Below are positions 1 to 12,200 of a DNA stretch of 64,000 bases, piece by piece (position 1 is the stretch's first letter; each line of letters opens with the position of its first letter). The notes below the pieces were generated by a model, which was given only the letters and a program-made list of their open reading frames with translations, had not been told where the DNA came from and did not search any database. A program made the position numbers and the translations under genes. The DNA is from Cladorrhinum sp. PSN259 (Eukaryota; Ascomycota; Sordariomycetes; Sordariales; Podosporaceae): assembly GCA_033725935.1 (NCBI GenBank), contig MU867062.1, positions 1,116,001-1,180,000 on the forward strand. The letters are read 5' to 3'.

Positions 1-1796
1 ACACAGGACAACCACAGGTTACTTACGACCCTGCTCGCAGAACAAGGGACACGCAAGAGGATATTCGATCTGTCAGAGTCACCCACCACCCCAACTACTT
101 CTCGAACCCCTCCACTGGAACTGGTCATAGATAGCGTTTTCGAGCCTGCTTCGGGCGATTTAGGCGCTTCGCCAATGCTGAAGGCCACAGATGATGATCT
201 CTTTGGGGCTCAATCTACATCTAATATCCAGACCCTTCGACTTTCCAACCCAAACATCACAGTTTCTCAAGTTCCAGACAAAATCACACCCCGCACATCG
301 GGAGGCTCTCTCGGGACGCCGCCAACCCCTCCACCTCTGATACTCAGAGGCCGAACGATGACGATTACCGGTACCCGCAATAACTCTGTTGACCAGCCCG
401 ACTTTTCAGCGCTGGCAGTGCACATGCGAACAGCATCGCAGATGTTGGCACAGTTGGACGCAACCAGCGGTAAAAGGCCGCGTCAGGAAGTGGCAGCTAT
501 CAGAGCCAGAATTATTGCCAGCATGCAGAGTCTAGAGGAGCAAAGTTTCGATATTAACGGCGAAGAAGGCCCGACGTTCGACACCATCATTGCCAAGGCT
601 GACGTAGCATCCTCGGCAGCATCAGTTAATGGGGCTAATGGAGATGGTGAAGATGGCGAAGATGAAGGGGCCACGGTCAACCCCACTATCAACGCAAACG
701 CCGGTATCGACAGGATGGAGAATGATATCAAGACGGGAGGTCTTCAGCGCAAGGGTGACCGTGATGACCCAAGTGCTGCCGTGTTTGGTGAAGCGTGGGA
801 GATGAAGAAGGAGCGGATTCGCAAGTCTTCGCCGTACGGGTGGATGAAGAATTGGGATCTCGTGAGCGTCATCATCAAGACTGGCTCAGATTTGCGACAG
901 GAAGCGTTTGCGTGCCAGCTGATTAGGGTGTGCCATAAGATCTGGGTCGACGCGGGGGTACCCGTTTGGGTCAAACTCATGCGAATCTTGGTTACGGGAG
1001 AGTCCTCGGGACTGATTGAGACGATCGCGAACGGGGTGTCGCTGCATTCTATCAAGCGCAGTCTCACAATGGCGTCGATTGAATCCGGGCAGAACCCGAG
1101 GAGGAGGATCGCTACGCTCAAGGATCATTTCGTGAAGGCGTTTGGCAATCCCGACAGCGAAGGCTATAAAGCTGGTGTTGACGCGTTCAAACGGAGTTTG
1201 GCTGCTTATAGCGTCATTTCGTATGTGCTGCAGCTGAAGGATAGGCACAACGGGAACGTGCTCATTGATAATGAGGGACACATTATTCACATTGATTTTG
1301 GATTCATGTTGTCGAATTCCCCGGGGAGTGTTGGGTTCGAGGCGGCGCCGTTCAAGTTGACCTATGAGTATATTGACGTGCTGGGAGGGGTTGGGTCGCC
1401 GGATTATGAGGATTTCAAGAAGCTTTGTAAAGTTTCTTTTCAGGGTGAGTTTTATCTCTTCTGTTGCTTGATTGTGACATACTAATCGTGGTTAAAGCAC
1501 TCCGACGATCAGCAGACAACATTATCGACCTGGTGGCGATGATGGGCCGGGAAAGCAAGATGCCGTGCTTCGGGGCGGGAGTTACGCAGGTAACGGCGGC
1601 GTTGAGGCAGAGATTCCAGCTGCAGCTGAGCGCCGATGAGGCGGAGCAGTTTGTTGAGACTGATTTGATTGCCAAGTCGTTGGGAAGTTATTATACACGA
1701 CTGTGAGTTTTTAGTTCTTCTTAAGGGAAAGAGTATTTTTACTAACGTTGAGATAGTTATGATACCTTCCAATACAGGACACAGGGGATATACTAG
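1..1796 (+). CDS. PIK1: Phosphatidylinositol 4-kinase, PIK1/PI4K-beta type, 3' part
   Basis: Phosphorylates phosphatidylinositol at the 4-position; in yeasts this class works at the Golgi and in the nucleus. The reading frame is open from base 1, so the 5' end lies outside the window. Exons are 1-1444, 1498-1702 and 1757-1796, with introns of 53 and 54 nt. An acidic, Ser/Thr-rich linker precedes the kinase domain, which shows GSDLRQEAFACQLI, the catalytic loop LKDRHNGNVLID and the metal-binding IHIDFGFML. The last exons give the family C-terminus ending LGSYYTRLYDTFQ, typical of PIK1 rather than STT4. Splicing was chosen by frame and by family conservation. Family assignment is firm; the symbol rests on motif recognition, not a search. 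Confidence 0.93.
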
Positions 1797-3200
1797 ACTT
1801 TGGGGGGTTGGTCAGGAAATGGTTGGGACACACACATACAAATTTTGAAGAGCATGGGCAAAAAAAGGGGGTTATAGGGAGGGGCCATAATATTTTTTTT
1901 CTCTTTTCGTCTTGTCAGCACATCAGCACAGCAACCGCAACACACAACCCACAAAAGAGCATTTGCATTTTCTTCTTCTTCCGACCGTTTTCTGAGGGGA
2001 TCATTATTTTTATTATTATTTTTGGATACAACGCAAAAAACCGAGTTCGCATGGACAAGAGGGGCAAGGCAAGCGGGGCGTTTTATAAAGTGGGTGGACG
2101 TGCCGTTATGGAACTCTCGGAACTTGAAAAATATAGAACTTTTTATTTTTGTTTGTCTGTTGTAACGAGTGTGGTTGATAGTTGGGAAAGGAAGAGCCTG
2201 CTTAGCTGAAATGAGGTATCTAGGTGTACTGTAGGTAGTCGGGAAGAGTTTGAAAGGGCTTTTTGGGTGTAACGGGGGAAACGGAAGTGGAAGTGGGGTT
2301 TTGTTCGTGTGATTTGTTTGATGGGTAGCGGAGAGAGGATGGAGGAGAGAGGGAGGGCATCGGTAAGAGGGTATTTAGTAGGTAGTGAATCAATGCCGTT
2401 AAAGGAACGTGAGAACTGGAATGAATGAGTTGTGCAATTTTTAATGGCTTTTTTCTGGTACTGTGAAAAGGCAGCTGGCATGTCAAGAGCCTTAATCGGC
2501 AGGGAAAAATAAACATGATTTGTGTGACCGTCGATAAGACTGGCACTGCAATGACCATTCAAACCAACCTTCCAAAAGGAACGTCAAATTGCGAGTCGAC
2601 AACTTGCAACTCAATTGCAGTATATACATAGTTGACAGAGCACCCATCCGCCACAATTTGTGTGGGTATATGATAGGATGGTGATTTGAGTATAAAGAAA
2701 GATTGAGAAATAGTGTATAAATTTTGTATGCATAAGAATTACCTGGATATTGATTAATTAATAATTCTGAGTATTTGAGTAGCAGATGATTATAAACTTG
2801 AAGTTCAAATGAAGCATGATGCCTATTTTAATCTTTCTTTGAAGAAAGCAGCCAGCGTGCGTGCTGGCCTGGCCTGGCCTTGGAGAGATAATTGTTGCAC
2901 AGCGATCCCTAACCCTCCATACTCTTTGCCACCACCCCCCTTGAACCTTTATGTTTTACTTTATGCGGATCCATCCCCATGTCATATCCATCCGTATTTC
3001 TTGTTTTTTTATTGGTTTCAGTTGTTCTGTTGCCCCCTTCCTTGACACACAGAAGGAGCGGGAAGCAAAATCAGCAACGGCAACGTCGGGAACCTCCCGT
3101 CAAAACTTTCTCACAACATCAAAACAAATAAACACAACAAAAGGCAAAAAAAAAAACCCCCCCCCAAAAAAAAAAGGGAGAGAAAAAAAAGAAAGAAAAA
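1797..3200. other. Intergenic, 1.4 kb
   Basis: Contains the PIK1 3' flank and the promoter of the next gene. Several open frames on both strands are T/A-rich and show no protein-like pattern. It holds one copy of a dispersed repeat (2563-2640). Just before 3201 there are A and C homopolymer runs followed by a purine-rich leader (about 3147-3200), which probably forms the A-rich 5' UTR of the dioxygenase gene. No RNA gene seen. Confidence 0.7.
2563..2640. repeat. Dispersed ~70-bp repeat, copy 1
   Basis: Matches 30663-30729 in the same orientation. Both begin ACCAACCTTCC, share an AATTGCRAGTCG core and end near GCAGYATATAC...GTTGA. Copy 1 carries about 8 extra bases in the middle. Many differences are C/T or G/A. 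It may be a remnant of a small non-autonomous element; no terminal repeats or target duplications were identified. Confidence 0.55.
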
Positions 3201-4148
3201 ATGATACCCTACCTCATCGCCTTGATCCCCTTTTTCTTTCTCTTTGGCGATCCAATCCTGGAATTCTTCTCCACCTGCGGGGGTTCTACTGATTCTAATA
3301 ATACACAAGTAAAAAAGATTCACCGAACCCCCAGACCAAAGCTCAATACCGAGTTACTTGCGCTCGAGACAAATGATACAACAGCAGAGTACACATGTGG
3401 AGAAGAGGGAAAAAACGGGTTTTACAAAGTGCACGTTTACTCGAGGGAGCCGCTTGTTTTGTACCTGGAGGGGTTCTTGACTCGATTGGAGAGGGATCAT
3501 CTCTTACAAATCAGGTACGTAATTAATTCCAGTGAAGAAGAAAAACTTCAATAAAAAAAAACGGAATAAGCGTGTAAAAATGCTGATAATAAAAGTGAGA
3601 GTTTATATGAGCCGAGTACCATCACGGACAACGGCGGTGCGGAGGTGCATAGGGATGCTACTGTGAGAGACTCGGAGGTTGCGGTCGTACCAAGAGACGA
3701 CGTGGTGAGGTGCATAGAAGACCGGGCTAGGGAGGTTCAAGGCTGGAGGGACGAAGTATGGGTTGAGAGGTTGAGGGTGCAGAGGTACAAAGCTGGGGGG
3801 CATTACAGTCATCACTATGACTGGAGCAGTGCGATGGGAGGATGGGGGAGAGTTAGCAGTTTCATGGTTTGGGTTGATGACAGCGAGGGACAGTTGGAAG
3901 GGGGCGGTACCGAGTTTCCGAAGCTGGGGAGAAAAGGGGACAAGAGGTGGTGTAAGTTTGTTGATTGTGATGAGAGCCAAGAAAAGGGGGTGGTGTTTAG
4001 ACCTGTTGCTGGGAATGCGGTTTACTGGGAGAATTTTAAGAGTGATGGGAGCGCGAGAGCGTACGAGGAGACGTGGCATGCTGGGTTGCCAGTCAGGAAG
4101 GGTGTTAAAGTTGGACTGAATATTTGGAGCTGGGGGAGGATTGAGTAA
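3201..4148 (+). CDS. Prolyl 4-hydroxylase-like 2OG-Fe(II) dioxygenase
   Basis: Predicted 286-aa 2-oxoglutarate/iron oxygenase of the P4Hc family. Exons are 3201-3514 and 3602-4148; the 87-nt intron restores ...LLQIS-LYEPSTITD, matching the family's 'PS' strand. The N-terminus has a hydrophobic segment (residues 3-23), so the enzyme is probably an ER-lumen or secreted type II protein. Iron ligands are visible: H176 and D178 in SHHYD and H264 in ETWHAGLP, with the 2OG-binding lysine at K274 in KGVKVGLNIW. The C-terminal domain is complete. Substrate is unknown; fungal members act on diverse proteins or small molecules. The start at 3201 follows an A-rich leader and precedes the hydrophobic signal. 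Confidence 0.88.
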
Positions 4149-5120
4149 TTGTGTCAAGTCTTCTCTTGGCAGTTGAATTGAAGCATGATTGCGAGGCCGC
4201 CGCCGTCGGGTTTGTCGTCTTCAGTACCCGTAATTCGCGTCCGCAATGCAGTGACGAAGCCGGGCGTTCCCGACGTCGGCAGTGACGCAAGTCTAATTAT
4301 ACGTATTAATAGTCATAACTCAATTGGGACGTCAATCTTTGACGAGTCCTTGACAATGCAGGACTGAGTCACCACTAATTAGAGCGGTCTGCAAAGTTCT
4401 GAAGAGTCTCGTGAACAATTTTAACTGCATTTGCGCGTATTCTCGCCTACCATCGTGCACACATTTGGAAGGCACAATGAGTCACTTGGGTGCCTTACAC
4501 GCAGTGTGGTTGCTCGTGGCCCTTTCCTCTTCCAGGCTGCTGATACTGCGAGACTTGGGGTGGTGTGCCCCGCCGTCTGCCTTCTGAAAGTTCCTCCCCA
4601 AATACAACCCAAAAACTGGGGTGCAATCTGCCTGAGACTCCAGGCCTCGACTCGTGACGATTTCAGGCATCTTTTTATGATGCGTCCTGATAGAAAAGGC
4701 CCACCATATGGAAGCGCGTCGAGAGAAACCAAAGGTACCGGCTTAACTCATCCTCTCCCGGATGGACTCGGACGTCGGGAAATAAACCATCCGCCGAAAG
4801 AGTCCGAGATCCTGGCAACCTACTTCGCCATGACTTTCAGGCAAACCAGCTTCCCCAAACCGCTGACGAATATGTCATTTCTTCTAATTGCAACATGGGG
4901 GGATTCCCAATGGGGATGCGGCAGGGGAATCTCGCAGGTTTAGATAAGTCCTATGTTGTGTTGTTGTTAAACATGCAGAGCGGCCACCACTGCCCGGGCA
5001 TCGCACTGTTGAAGACGCCGGTGTCTCTCCTTTTGTCTTTCTATTCTATGTAATTTGCATCTTCACAACCAGTCTCGGCCTCGGGGCTCGGTAAATGTTA
5101 TTCAGCACCATCATCACATA
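4149..5120. other. Intergenic, about 1 kb
   Basis: Promoter region of the zinc-cluster gene at 5121. A 170-codon frame at 4431-4943 (+) and overlapping frames on the other strand show no domain, signal or splice-supported continuation, so I do not call them. Several CGG triplets occur, which is only weakly suggestive of zinc-cluster binding. Confidence 0.6.
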
Positions 5121-7753
5121 ATGTCTGCATCGTCCCCTGAAGCTGGTCCTTCAAACCCGTCAGCGACTGCTAATCCAGGATCCGAACCGCTGGCGTGTGT
5201 CAGTTGCCGGGCCCGGAAACTCAAGTGTGACCGCCAAAGGCCAATTTGTACGAGATGCTCCAGGGCCGGCGGCGAATGTGTCTATCCGGAATCACGGAGG
5301 AAGCCGGCCTTTAAGCGGCGGAACGTCAGGGAGCTCGAGGAGAGGCTTGGTAAGCAGGAATTGTGATACCGTACATTGAGGAGAGTATTAACGACTAACC
5401 TATTTTAGCCCAAGTAGAAGACCTGCTCAAGGGCGTCGGCAAGTCTCGATCGAACCAACCCTCTGCATCGAGTACTTCTTCAGCACCCCACTCACAGCCA
5501 ACATCTCCTGGCGGGCTTCCGGCAGAGACTACATCCCCAAGACTTGATGGAGTATTCTCAATCTGGCCTTCTGAACACGCTTCGGGGTGGTTCTCAGGCC
5601 CCTCGCCCCAGGATGCCCCCAGTAAAGACGAGAATGCCTCATGGGAGTTGCTCGGGCTGGGTCAGTTCGAACGCTTGCCTCCTACCAAGATGATAGAGGA
5701 CCTCCACCAGCACTACTTCGCGGCACAACAGCATTTCATGCCAATTATCCACAAGGATAGCTACTTGCGAGCGTTTTACTCACCGCCCCATATGCGCCCT
5801 CCCTTGTGTCTTCAGTACGCCATCTGGACGATGGCCTCGAACGGACATGGAACCTACAAATGCTATAACGACGCCCTGTATCGACGCGCTCGCCAGTACT
5901 TGGAGGCCGACGAGCTCAAGGGATCCGGAGAGCACTTCATCACGGTCGGTCATGCTCAAGCATGGGCCCTGATTGCGACCAACGAAGCTCGGTACATGCT
6001 GTTTACCAGGGCTGCCCTCAGCTCTGCTCGATGTGTTAGACTGACAGGAATGATGGGCCTTCATCGACTGGACGCTACAGATCTTGATGAAGAACAACAT
6101 GCGGCGCCCATGATTCCTCCACCCAGGAACTGGGCAGAGCTGGAGGAACGTCGGAGGGTCTTTTGGGGAGCCTTCTGTATTGACAGTTACGCCAGTGTCA
6201 GCACCGGATGGCCAACTGCGATCGATGTCAACACGGTTACCACACACCTACCCGCTTCCGAGGAAGCGTTTGCCAATGGCTTGGAAGAAAAGACTTCGCC
6301 ATTGACCCAAGGTTTCAACAGCCCACATATTTCCTCGTTCGCCGGAAAGGTCATTTTGTGTTACATCTTCATCCAGCTAATGAAGCATGCGCATCGTCCA
6401 ATGCCCGATGACCGTCCGCAAGATCCCCAGCACGGTGCCTTTTGGAAGCGTCATAGCCAGCTCGACAATACACTCTCCAGCGCGTTCATGTTCCTTCCCG
6501 AGCGGTTCAGACTTCCGCGCAATTTCCGAGACCCTGTGGCGGTACAAATGAACCTCAACCTGCACGCGGCCGTCATCTGTCTTCATAATGTTGCGTCTGA
6601 GAAAGCCGACAAGTTCAACTTGCCAGGTCAAATCAAGCAAGCGAGTATTGCGAGATCTCTGAATGCCGCCCGTGAGATTGCCGACATCGTCAAACAGACT
6701 AATGGCATTAGGACTGGTTATAGTCCTTTCATGGCACTCTCGCTCTATTGTGCCGCTTCTGCTTACATCGCCGAGGCCAAGGATAACCCGACAGGTTTCG
6801 ACTCAACGAACTTGGAGGTTCTAATCAAGTGTATGGCAAGTCTTGGGAAGGAACATGTCATTAGTCGTGCCTATCTCACGCAAACCTTACTTGAAATTGG
6901 GCGCAGCTGTGTTCCAGTCACCTTGGACCCTGCTCTACGATCTTTCAAGTACCAGAATTTTGATCACGATATTCCACTTGTGACACGTTCTTCCATTGGA
7001 CATCATATTCTTATTGCTTCCTCTTCGTCGCGCCGCGCGCCTCATGTTACTTCTTTCCCCCCTCCTGGGATAGACGCTTGCACGATGACAGGGGGTAACA
7101 CAAATTTTATGGAGAAGGAAAGTGATCGAGACGGGGACGGAAATCCGCACGCTAAGAAACGAATGCGCACCTCGGGCGACTCGACTAACTGGTCTTTCTT
7201 TACCGGCGCGGTACCATCGGCATCCGGAGGCCACAGTCCTACGACTTCGCGAGGGGGTGGTAACCCTACTCAGACTCATTTCGGTTTCCAGAGCGGCTGG
7301 GCACAAGAAACCCGTCATTGCGACCTCCCATATCGTACGGAGCAGTCATCAAACACGGCCCCCCCGCAGAGATCTAATCTTACGACCTTTTCCTTTCCGG
7401 ATCCTACATTTTTGGGAGGTTCAGCCATGTTTCCAAATCTCGAAGAGACGCCTGGTGCTTCTTCATCAGTGCCGCAGCAAGAGCAACTACATCAACATTC
7501 AGGTCTTAATACGGGATTTGTCCCCGATCCCATCTCACCATTACCTAACATGAACATGGACGTGTTTGAAGGGTTAGGGCAGTGGGAGGTTACGGACCCT
7601 AATTCTTTTTACGCCATGCTCGCCGATGTTTCGAGGATTGGTGTCGATACGGCGGATATAAACTCGTGGAATAACGACAGCAATGGTGGCAACAATAATC
7701 ATGAAGGCTCAACTGGCGGGGGATCAGGGCAATCGTGGGGAGGCATGGGTTGA
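5121..7753 (+). CDS. Zn(II)2Cys6 transcription factor with fungal-specific regulatory domain
   Basis: Predicted 857-aa nuclear DNA-binding regulator. Exons are 5121-5349 and 5409-7753; the 59-nt intron falls just after the zinc cluster, as in many members. The N-terminus has CVSCRARKLKCDRQRPICTR with cysteines at 26, 29, 36, 43, 46 and 53 (CX2CX6CX6CX2CX6C), then a basic linker and short coiled coil (RELEERLAQVEDLL). The middle, about residues 190-620, is a Fungal_trans domain (PIIHKDSYL; ELEERRRVFWGAFCIDSYAS). The tail is Ser/Gly/Asn-rich with a possible bipartite basic patch (HAKKRMR). The first in-frame ATG is 5121. The regulated pathway cannot be told from neighbours. Confidence 0.92.
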
Positions 7754-9254
7754 AGCCAACTTAGACTGTTCGTGGCAAATATGACGGTATAAGAAACGAT
7801 TGAGCAAGGAGACACTGTAAGATACGGATGTACGATGTGTGTTCGCATACGTACCACACTGGATTGTGGATGGGAGGAGAAGTTTGGGGAATTCTGGCTT
7901 CGGGAACGGCAAGGGAACTCTCCATGTAACATTTGTATTTGTATTATATTACACGGATAAAGGACTGGGATATGGATGGGACTTAGACAAACACCCCTCA
8001 CTATTAGAGCGGTAACGGATTGCATGGTAAGACCTCTCACATAAACACCAATATACTTATTTAATGATCACCGTCTGCTTTTGTGACGTGTACATGCTTC
8101 TACCCCGAAAAGTTTTTGTTCCAATTCTGATGACTGTGGTTGCCTCAGGGCTGATGCCAAAGTCACAAGTGACCGTCCAATATATCAGAGGACCACAAAA
8201 CTGAGGGGGATGAAAGACCGTAAAGGAGAAGAACATGCTTGTAATAATATATCTAAATATATAGGCGTCTATCTGCTTTTTATTATTTACACAAGAACAT
8301 AGGGAATCTAATAAACGGTCTAGATACCTACGAGTCCGTAATTTAAGCAAGGAAAAAAAAACCAAAAAAAACCGCAGATAACAAACAAAAAATAGGGGAA
8401 GAGGCAATGATGATGGTTCCTTCCTGTACCATTTCATTCAACCCCAAATATGAAAAAGAGAAAATAAAACTCATAACCTCAATCATATTTTTTTCCTTCT
8501 TAGAAACGCATACATCGACCCATCAAGAGCCTTCCCATATGAAGCACATAAGAGGGATTTGATTAAACCCCAGGTCCCGCGAAAAGATGAGCAAGCAATC
8601 TAAGACGTCAGGGTCTTGTCATTTCACATTCCATTTCCAGTTCTCAACATGTGTATGACGTAAATACAGTATATTTTCCGTCCAAACTTACGAACCATCT
8701 CGCCTCATCAAACACATACATACAAGGACGCTCCATCACAACATCGTCCGTCATGTGAGAAAATAATACCATACATCAATCCGTACCAATCACGCCCCCC
8801 CCCCCCCCCCCAACTATCTCTCATACTTTAACATGCCCCTCCCTCCCCCTCCCTCCCCCTCCCTCCAATAGTCGGTACCATCCATCAAGTATTCCATACA
8901 ATAAACAACAACAACAACCCACAGGTTACTCCCTCAATGCTAGAACATCAATCCGACAATCCGACAACCGCCCCAATTACTTCCCAGAAACAAAACTTGC
9001 AAGGTGGTATCTCAAACAATATGCAGCACTATAGTGGTGATTTTTCGCTTGCTGAACAACGACAGATAGAAAAGAGAAAGCAAAAAATAACAAAAAATAT
9101 ATGTACGGCTGAATGGAATCTGAGTTGAGTCAAAAGTCGTTGACAATATCTTCAGTACAAGGTACGAGATCGTTCGTTCGAAGGAGCGGGACCGCCGAGA
9201 GTATAGAAGTAGACAGATTGATAAACGAAGGAATCGGTTCATCGACTGCTGGTT
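7754..9254. other. Intergenic, 1.5 kb between convergent genes
   Basis: Lies between the 3' ends of the zinc-cluster gene (+) and the large membrane protein (-), so it should contain both 3' UTRs. AT-rich, with no convincing coding frame. It contains a 17-C run (8795-8811) and a C-rich triplication (8836-8866). Confidence 0.65.
8795..8866. repeat. C17 homopolymer plus three-unit CCCTCC repeat
   Basis: A run of 17 C lies at 8795-8811. At 8836-8866 three units of the form CCCCTCCCTC follow each other. On the minus strand these read as G17 and as GGGAGG tracts, which could fold as a G-quadruplex in the 3' UTR of the minus-strand gene ending at 9255, if that UTR extends about 400 nt. Confidence 0.8.
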
Positions 9255-12200
9255 TTATGCCCACCCCAACTGTTCAAAGATCGTCTTGGATTCGAGGGTG
9301 CTCAGTCCGGCGACACCCAGGGCCCTAACCTGGCTACTGCCCCTCAAGGCAGAAATGCCTGCCGCAATCTTCCAGCCTTCCTCCTCACCAATCACAAACA
9401 GGTATCTCTTTCCTTCCTGGTCCCTGATAGTGGCCCGGATAAGGTGAAGTCCCTGCTTTTTCCACACACCCGTCTTACCATCACTGTCAGTTCCTGCAGC
9501 AGAAGCAGACGAAGCCAAACCGCGACGACAAGTTTCTTTACAAACACGCGAAAAATCACTAATATATTCCAGAGCCTCTTCGCCAAGCAACAATTTGGTT
9601 GCTCCCCTTTCAGCCATGCGAGAACTTCTCGGCATGGTCTTGAAGAAGGGATGGTTGGTGGGCATGGCGCCCGGGGTGTTTGAAGCAGACGCAGTTACAG
9701 CATGCTGAGGACACCATACCTCGACCTGTTTTACCGTCCATGCCTTTACATCCCACTCTCTCTGGGCAACACCGCGGACATCGTCATCGACAAAAAGCCC
9801 CGCACTAGTAATGCGAAGGATTAAGCCGTCTGTCACGGAGCCGACACCAGAAACGAGCTGCTGCGCAGGAGTCTTGGAAAACTCGTTCAAGTAAGCGTAT
9901 ACGCCCTTCAGGACGATCTTCTGAGGATCATTCGTGGTATACGGTTCTCGCATCGACGGGGGAGGACTCGTGCGTGAAGTCGATGTGGCGGATGGTGCCC
10001 AGGAAGACTCGGAGAAGTCCGAAACAGACTTCTTGCGCGCTTTCTTCGGCGTATCGTAGGGTCGGTATGAGTACTCATCTGCTACACCAGTTGACGATTG
10101 TGCTTGTTTGGGGGGTGTTGGTTTGGGAGATGGCTTTGGAATAGATGTTGTAGATTTGGCGGCTGAAGGGGTGAACGCTGGCTTTGTTGGGGATGGTGCA
10201 GGGCCGGGAGAAGCATGCTTGGGGGTTGGAGGGGGCACATAACTCGCTTCAGAAGGGGTGGGAGGACTGGGTGGTCGGCCATTTGGCCACATACTGAACT
10301 TCTCACCACCCGAAAAGGCATATGCCTTACGAGATCGCTCGGCAGTCTCGGCTGCCACTCTCTCCTCTTCTGCATTTCTTGCCTCCTCAGCTTTTTTGGC
10401 CGCCGCAGCCTTTTTGGCCTCCTCAGCCCTTTTGGCCTCCTCAGCCTTTCTGGCCTCATCTGCTTTCCTCAGCTCTTCAGCCTTTCTACGCTCTTCAGCT
10501 TTTCTTGCCTCTTCTGCCCTTCTGGCTTCAGCTGCCTTTCTCAGCTCCTCAAGCCTCTTGGCGTCAGCTGCTCTCTTCGCCTCTTCCTGTCGTTTCGCTT
10601 CGGCCGCTTTCCTAGCTTCCTCGGCCCGTCTTGCTTCTTCGGCTCGTCGCGCTTCTTCAGCTCGTCTGGCTTCGGCTACCCTTCTGGCAACTTCTTCTTC
10701 TGCCGCTTTCTGGGCTTCCTCGGCTCTCTTAACTTCCGCTGCCCTTCTGAGCTCTTCTAGCCTCTTAGCCGTTTCTGCCGATCTCCGGGCCTCTTCAAGC
10801 TTCTCTGACCATCTCAATTCGTCCAGTTTTCTAGCCTCTTCAGCCTTCCGAGCCTCTTCGGCTTTTCTGGCTTCCTCGAGCTTCCTAGCCTCTTCTGCCT
10901 GTTTGGCTTCCTTGGCTTCCTTTTCTTTCTGGATGCGTTCCTCGCGTTCCCTCCGAAGCTTTGCCAGACGCTCTTCACGCTCCTTGCGCTCTTTCGCTTC
11001 CTTGGCTTCCCTTTCTCTGGCCTCTTGTCGCTCCTTGAAAGCCTTGATTCGTTCCTCCTCTTTTCGACGTGCTTCTTCCCGTTCTTTAGACTCGCGTGCC
11101 AGCCTTTCCCTCTCTAATGCTTCCCGTTGACGGGCCTCCTTCTCCAGTCTCTCACGTAGCTCCTTTTCTTTCTGTGCGAGCTCCCTGTCAACCTTTTCCC
11201 GCAACTCTCGCTCCAGACGCGCCTTCTCTCTCGCCTCCTGCTCTTGCCGAAACCTCTCCCTGGATTCTCGCTCCCTGGCTTCCATCTCGCGCTTCTCACG
11301 CTCCTTCGCATCCCGCTCGCGCAATTCCCGCAATCGACGAGCCGCATCCTCCTTACGCTTGGCCTCTGCTTCCCGGGCCTTACGTTCCTCCTCCCTCTTG
11401 CGGGTTTCCTCTCTCGCTTTCTCCCATGCCCCCTTATAGGGATCGACCTTCGGTGGGCTGGGAGGAGGTTGAGGTGATGGTGGTGGAGGGGCTTGTTTTG
11501 GCTGGGGCGGCTGAGGTGGCTGGGGCGGGGTTTCCGGTCTTGGCTGTGACTTTACCTGAGGTTCAGGAGGTGGTTGAGGCTTCACTTGAGGCCTTGGTTG
11601 ACGCCGAGGGGAAGGCATTGGCTTTGGCTGAGGTGAAGGTGGAGGTTGAGGTTGAGATTGAGGTTGAGATTGAGGTTGAGATGGAGTCTCCGGTCTTGGC
11701 TTCGTTCGGGGTGCAGGTTGAGGTTCTGACTTAGGCTCAGGTTGAGATTCTGGCTGAGGTGCAGGTTTTGGTCTCGATTTCTTTACTTTCGGCTTGGGCG
11801 GGTCTTGAGGTGGTTCCGGTGGGCGAGGTTGGGCTTCTGGTCGGGGCGTCGGCTTCGGTTGCGGCTCACGCTCTGTCTCTGGTCGAGGATTAGCCTTTGG
11901 TTGCGGCTGTGGCGGCGGCCTAGGCTGCTCCTGCCAGGACTCGTGTGAGCCTCCACCGTCCCTCGGAGTCTCGGGTTGGGAATGAGGCGGCGGGGGAGGT
12001 GGATTCGGCGGCGCCTGGTTCGGGGTAGGCCCGTGACTGGGGTTCTGGGGAGGAGGAGTGTACCATTCTGATCTAGCATCGTTCCATCTGTCTCCTGATC
12101 CGCGCTCACTCTTCTTCTTCTTCGCAGCCTTGTTCTCGCCCAACACCATGCCGAAGAGAAACGAGACAACCAGCATCAGTAACCAAACCAAAGTTGTAGA

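Noticed and set aside
3515..3554. Extension of dioxygenase exon 1 past the intron donor
   Set aside because: The added residues are intron sequence; splicing at 3515-3601 restores the family's conserved strand.
4431..4943. 170-codon frame upstream of the zinc-cluster gene
   Set aside because: Contains no recognisable domain, overlaps other open frames and lacks splice or start context; treated as promoter DNA.
10258..11130. 290-codon plus-strand frame opposite the large membrane protein
   Set aside because: Ser/Ala/Leu-only translation is the antisense of the EEARKAEE repeats; a composition artefact.
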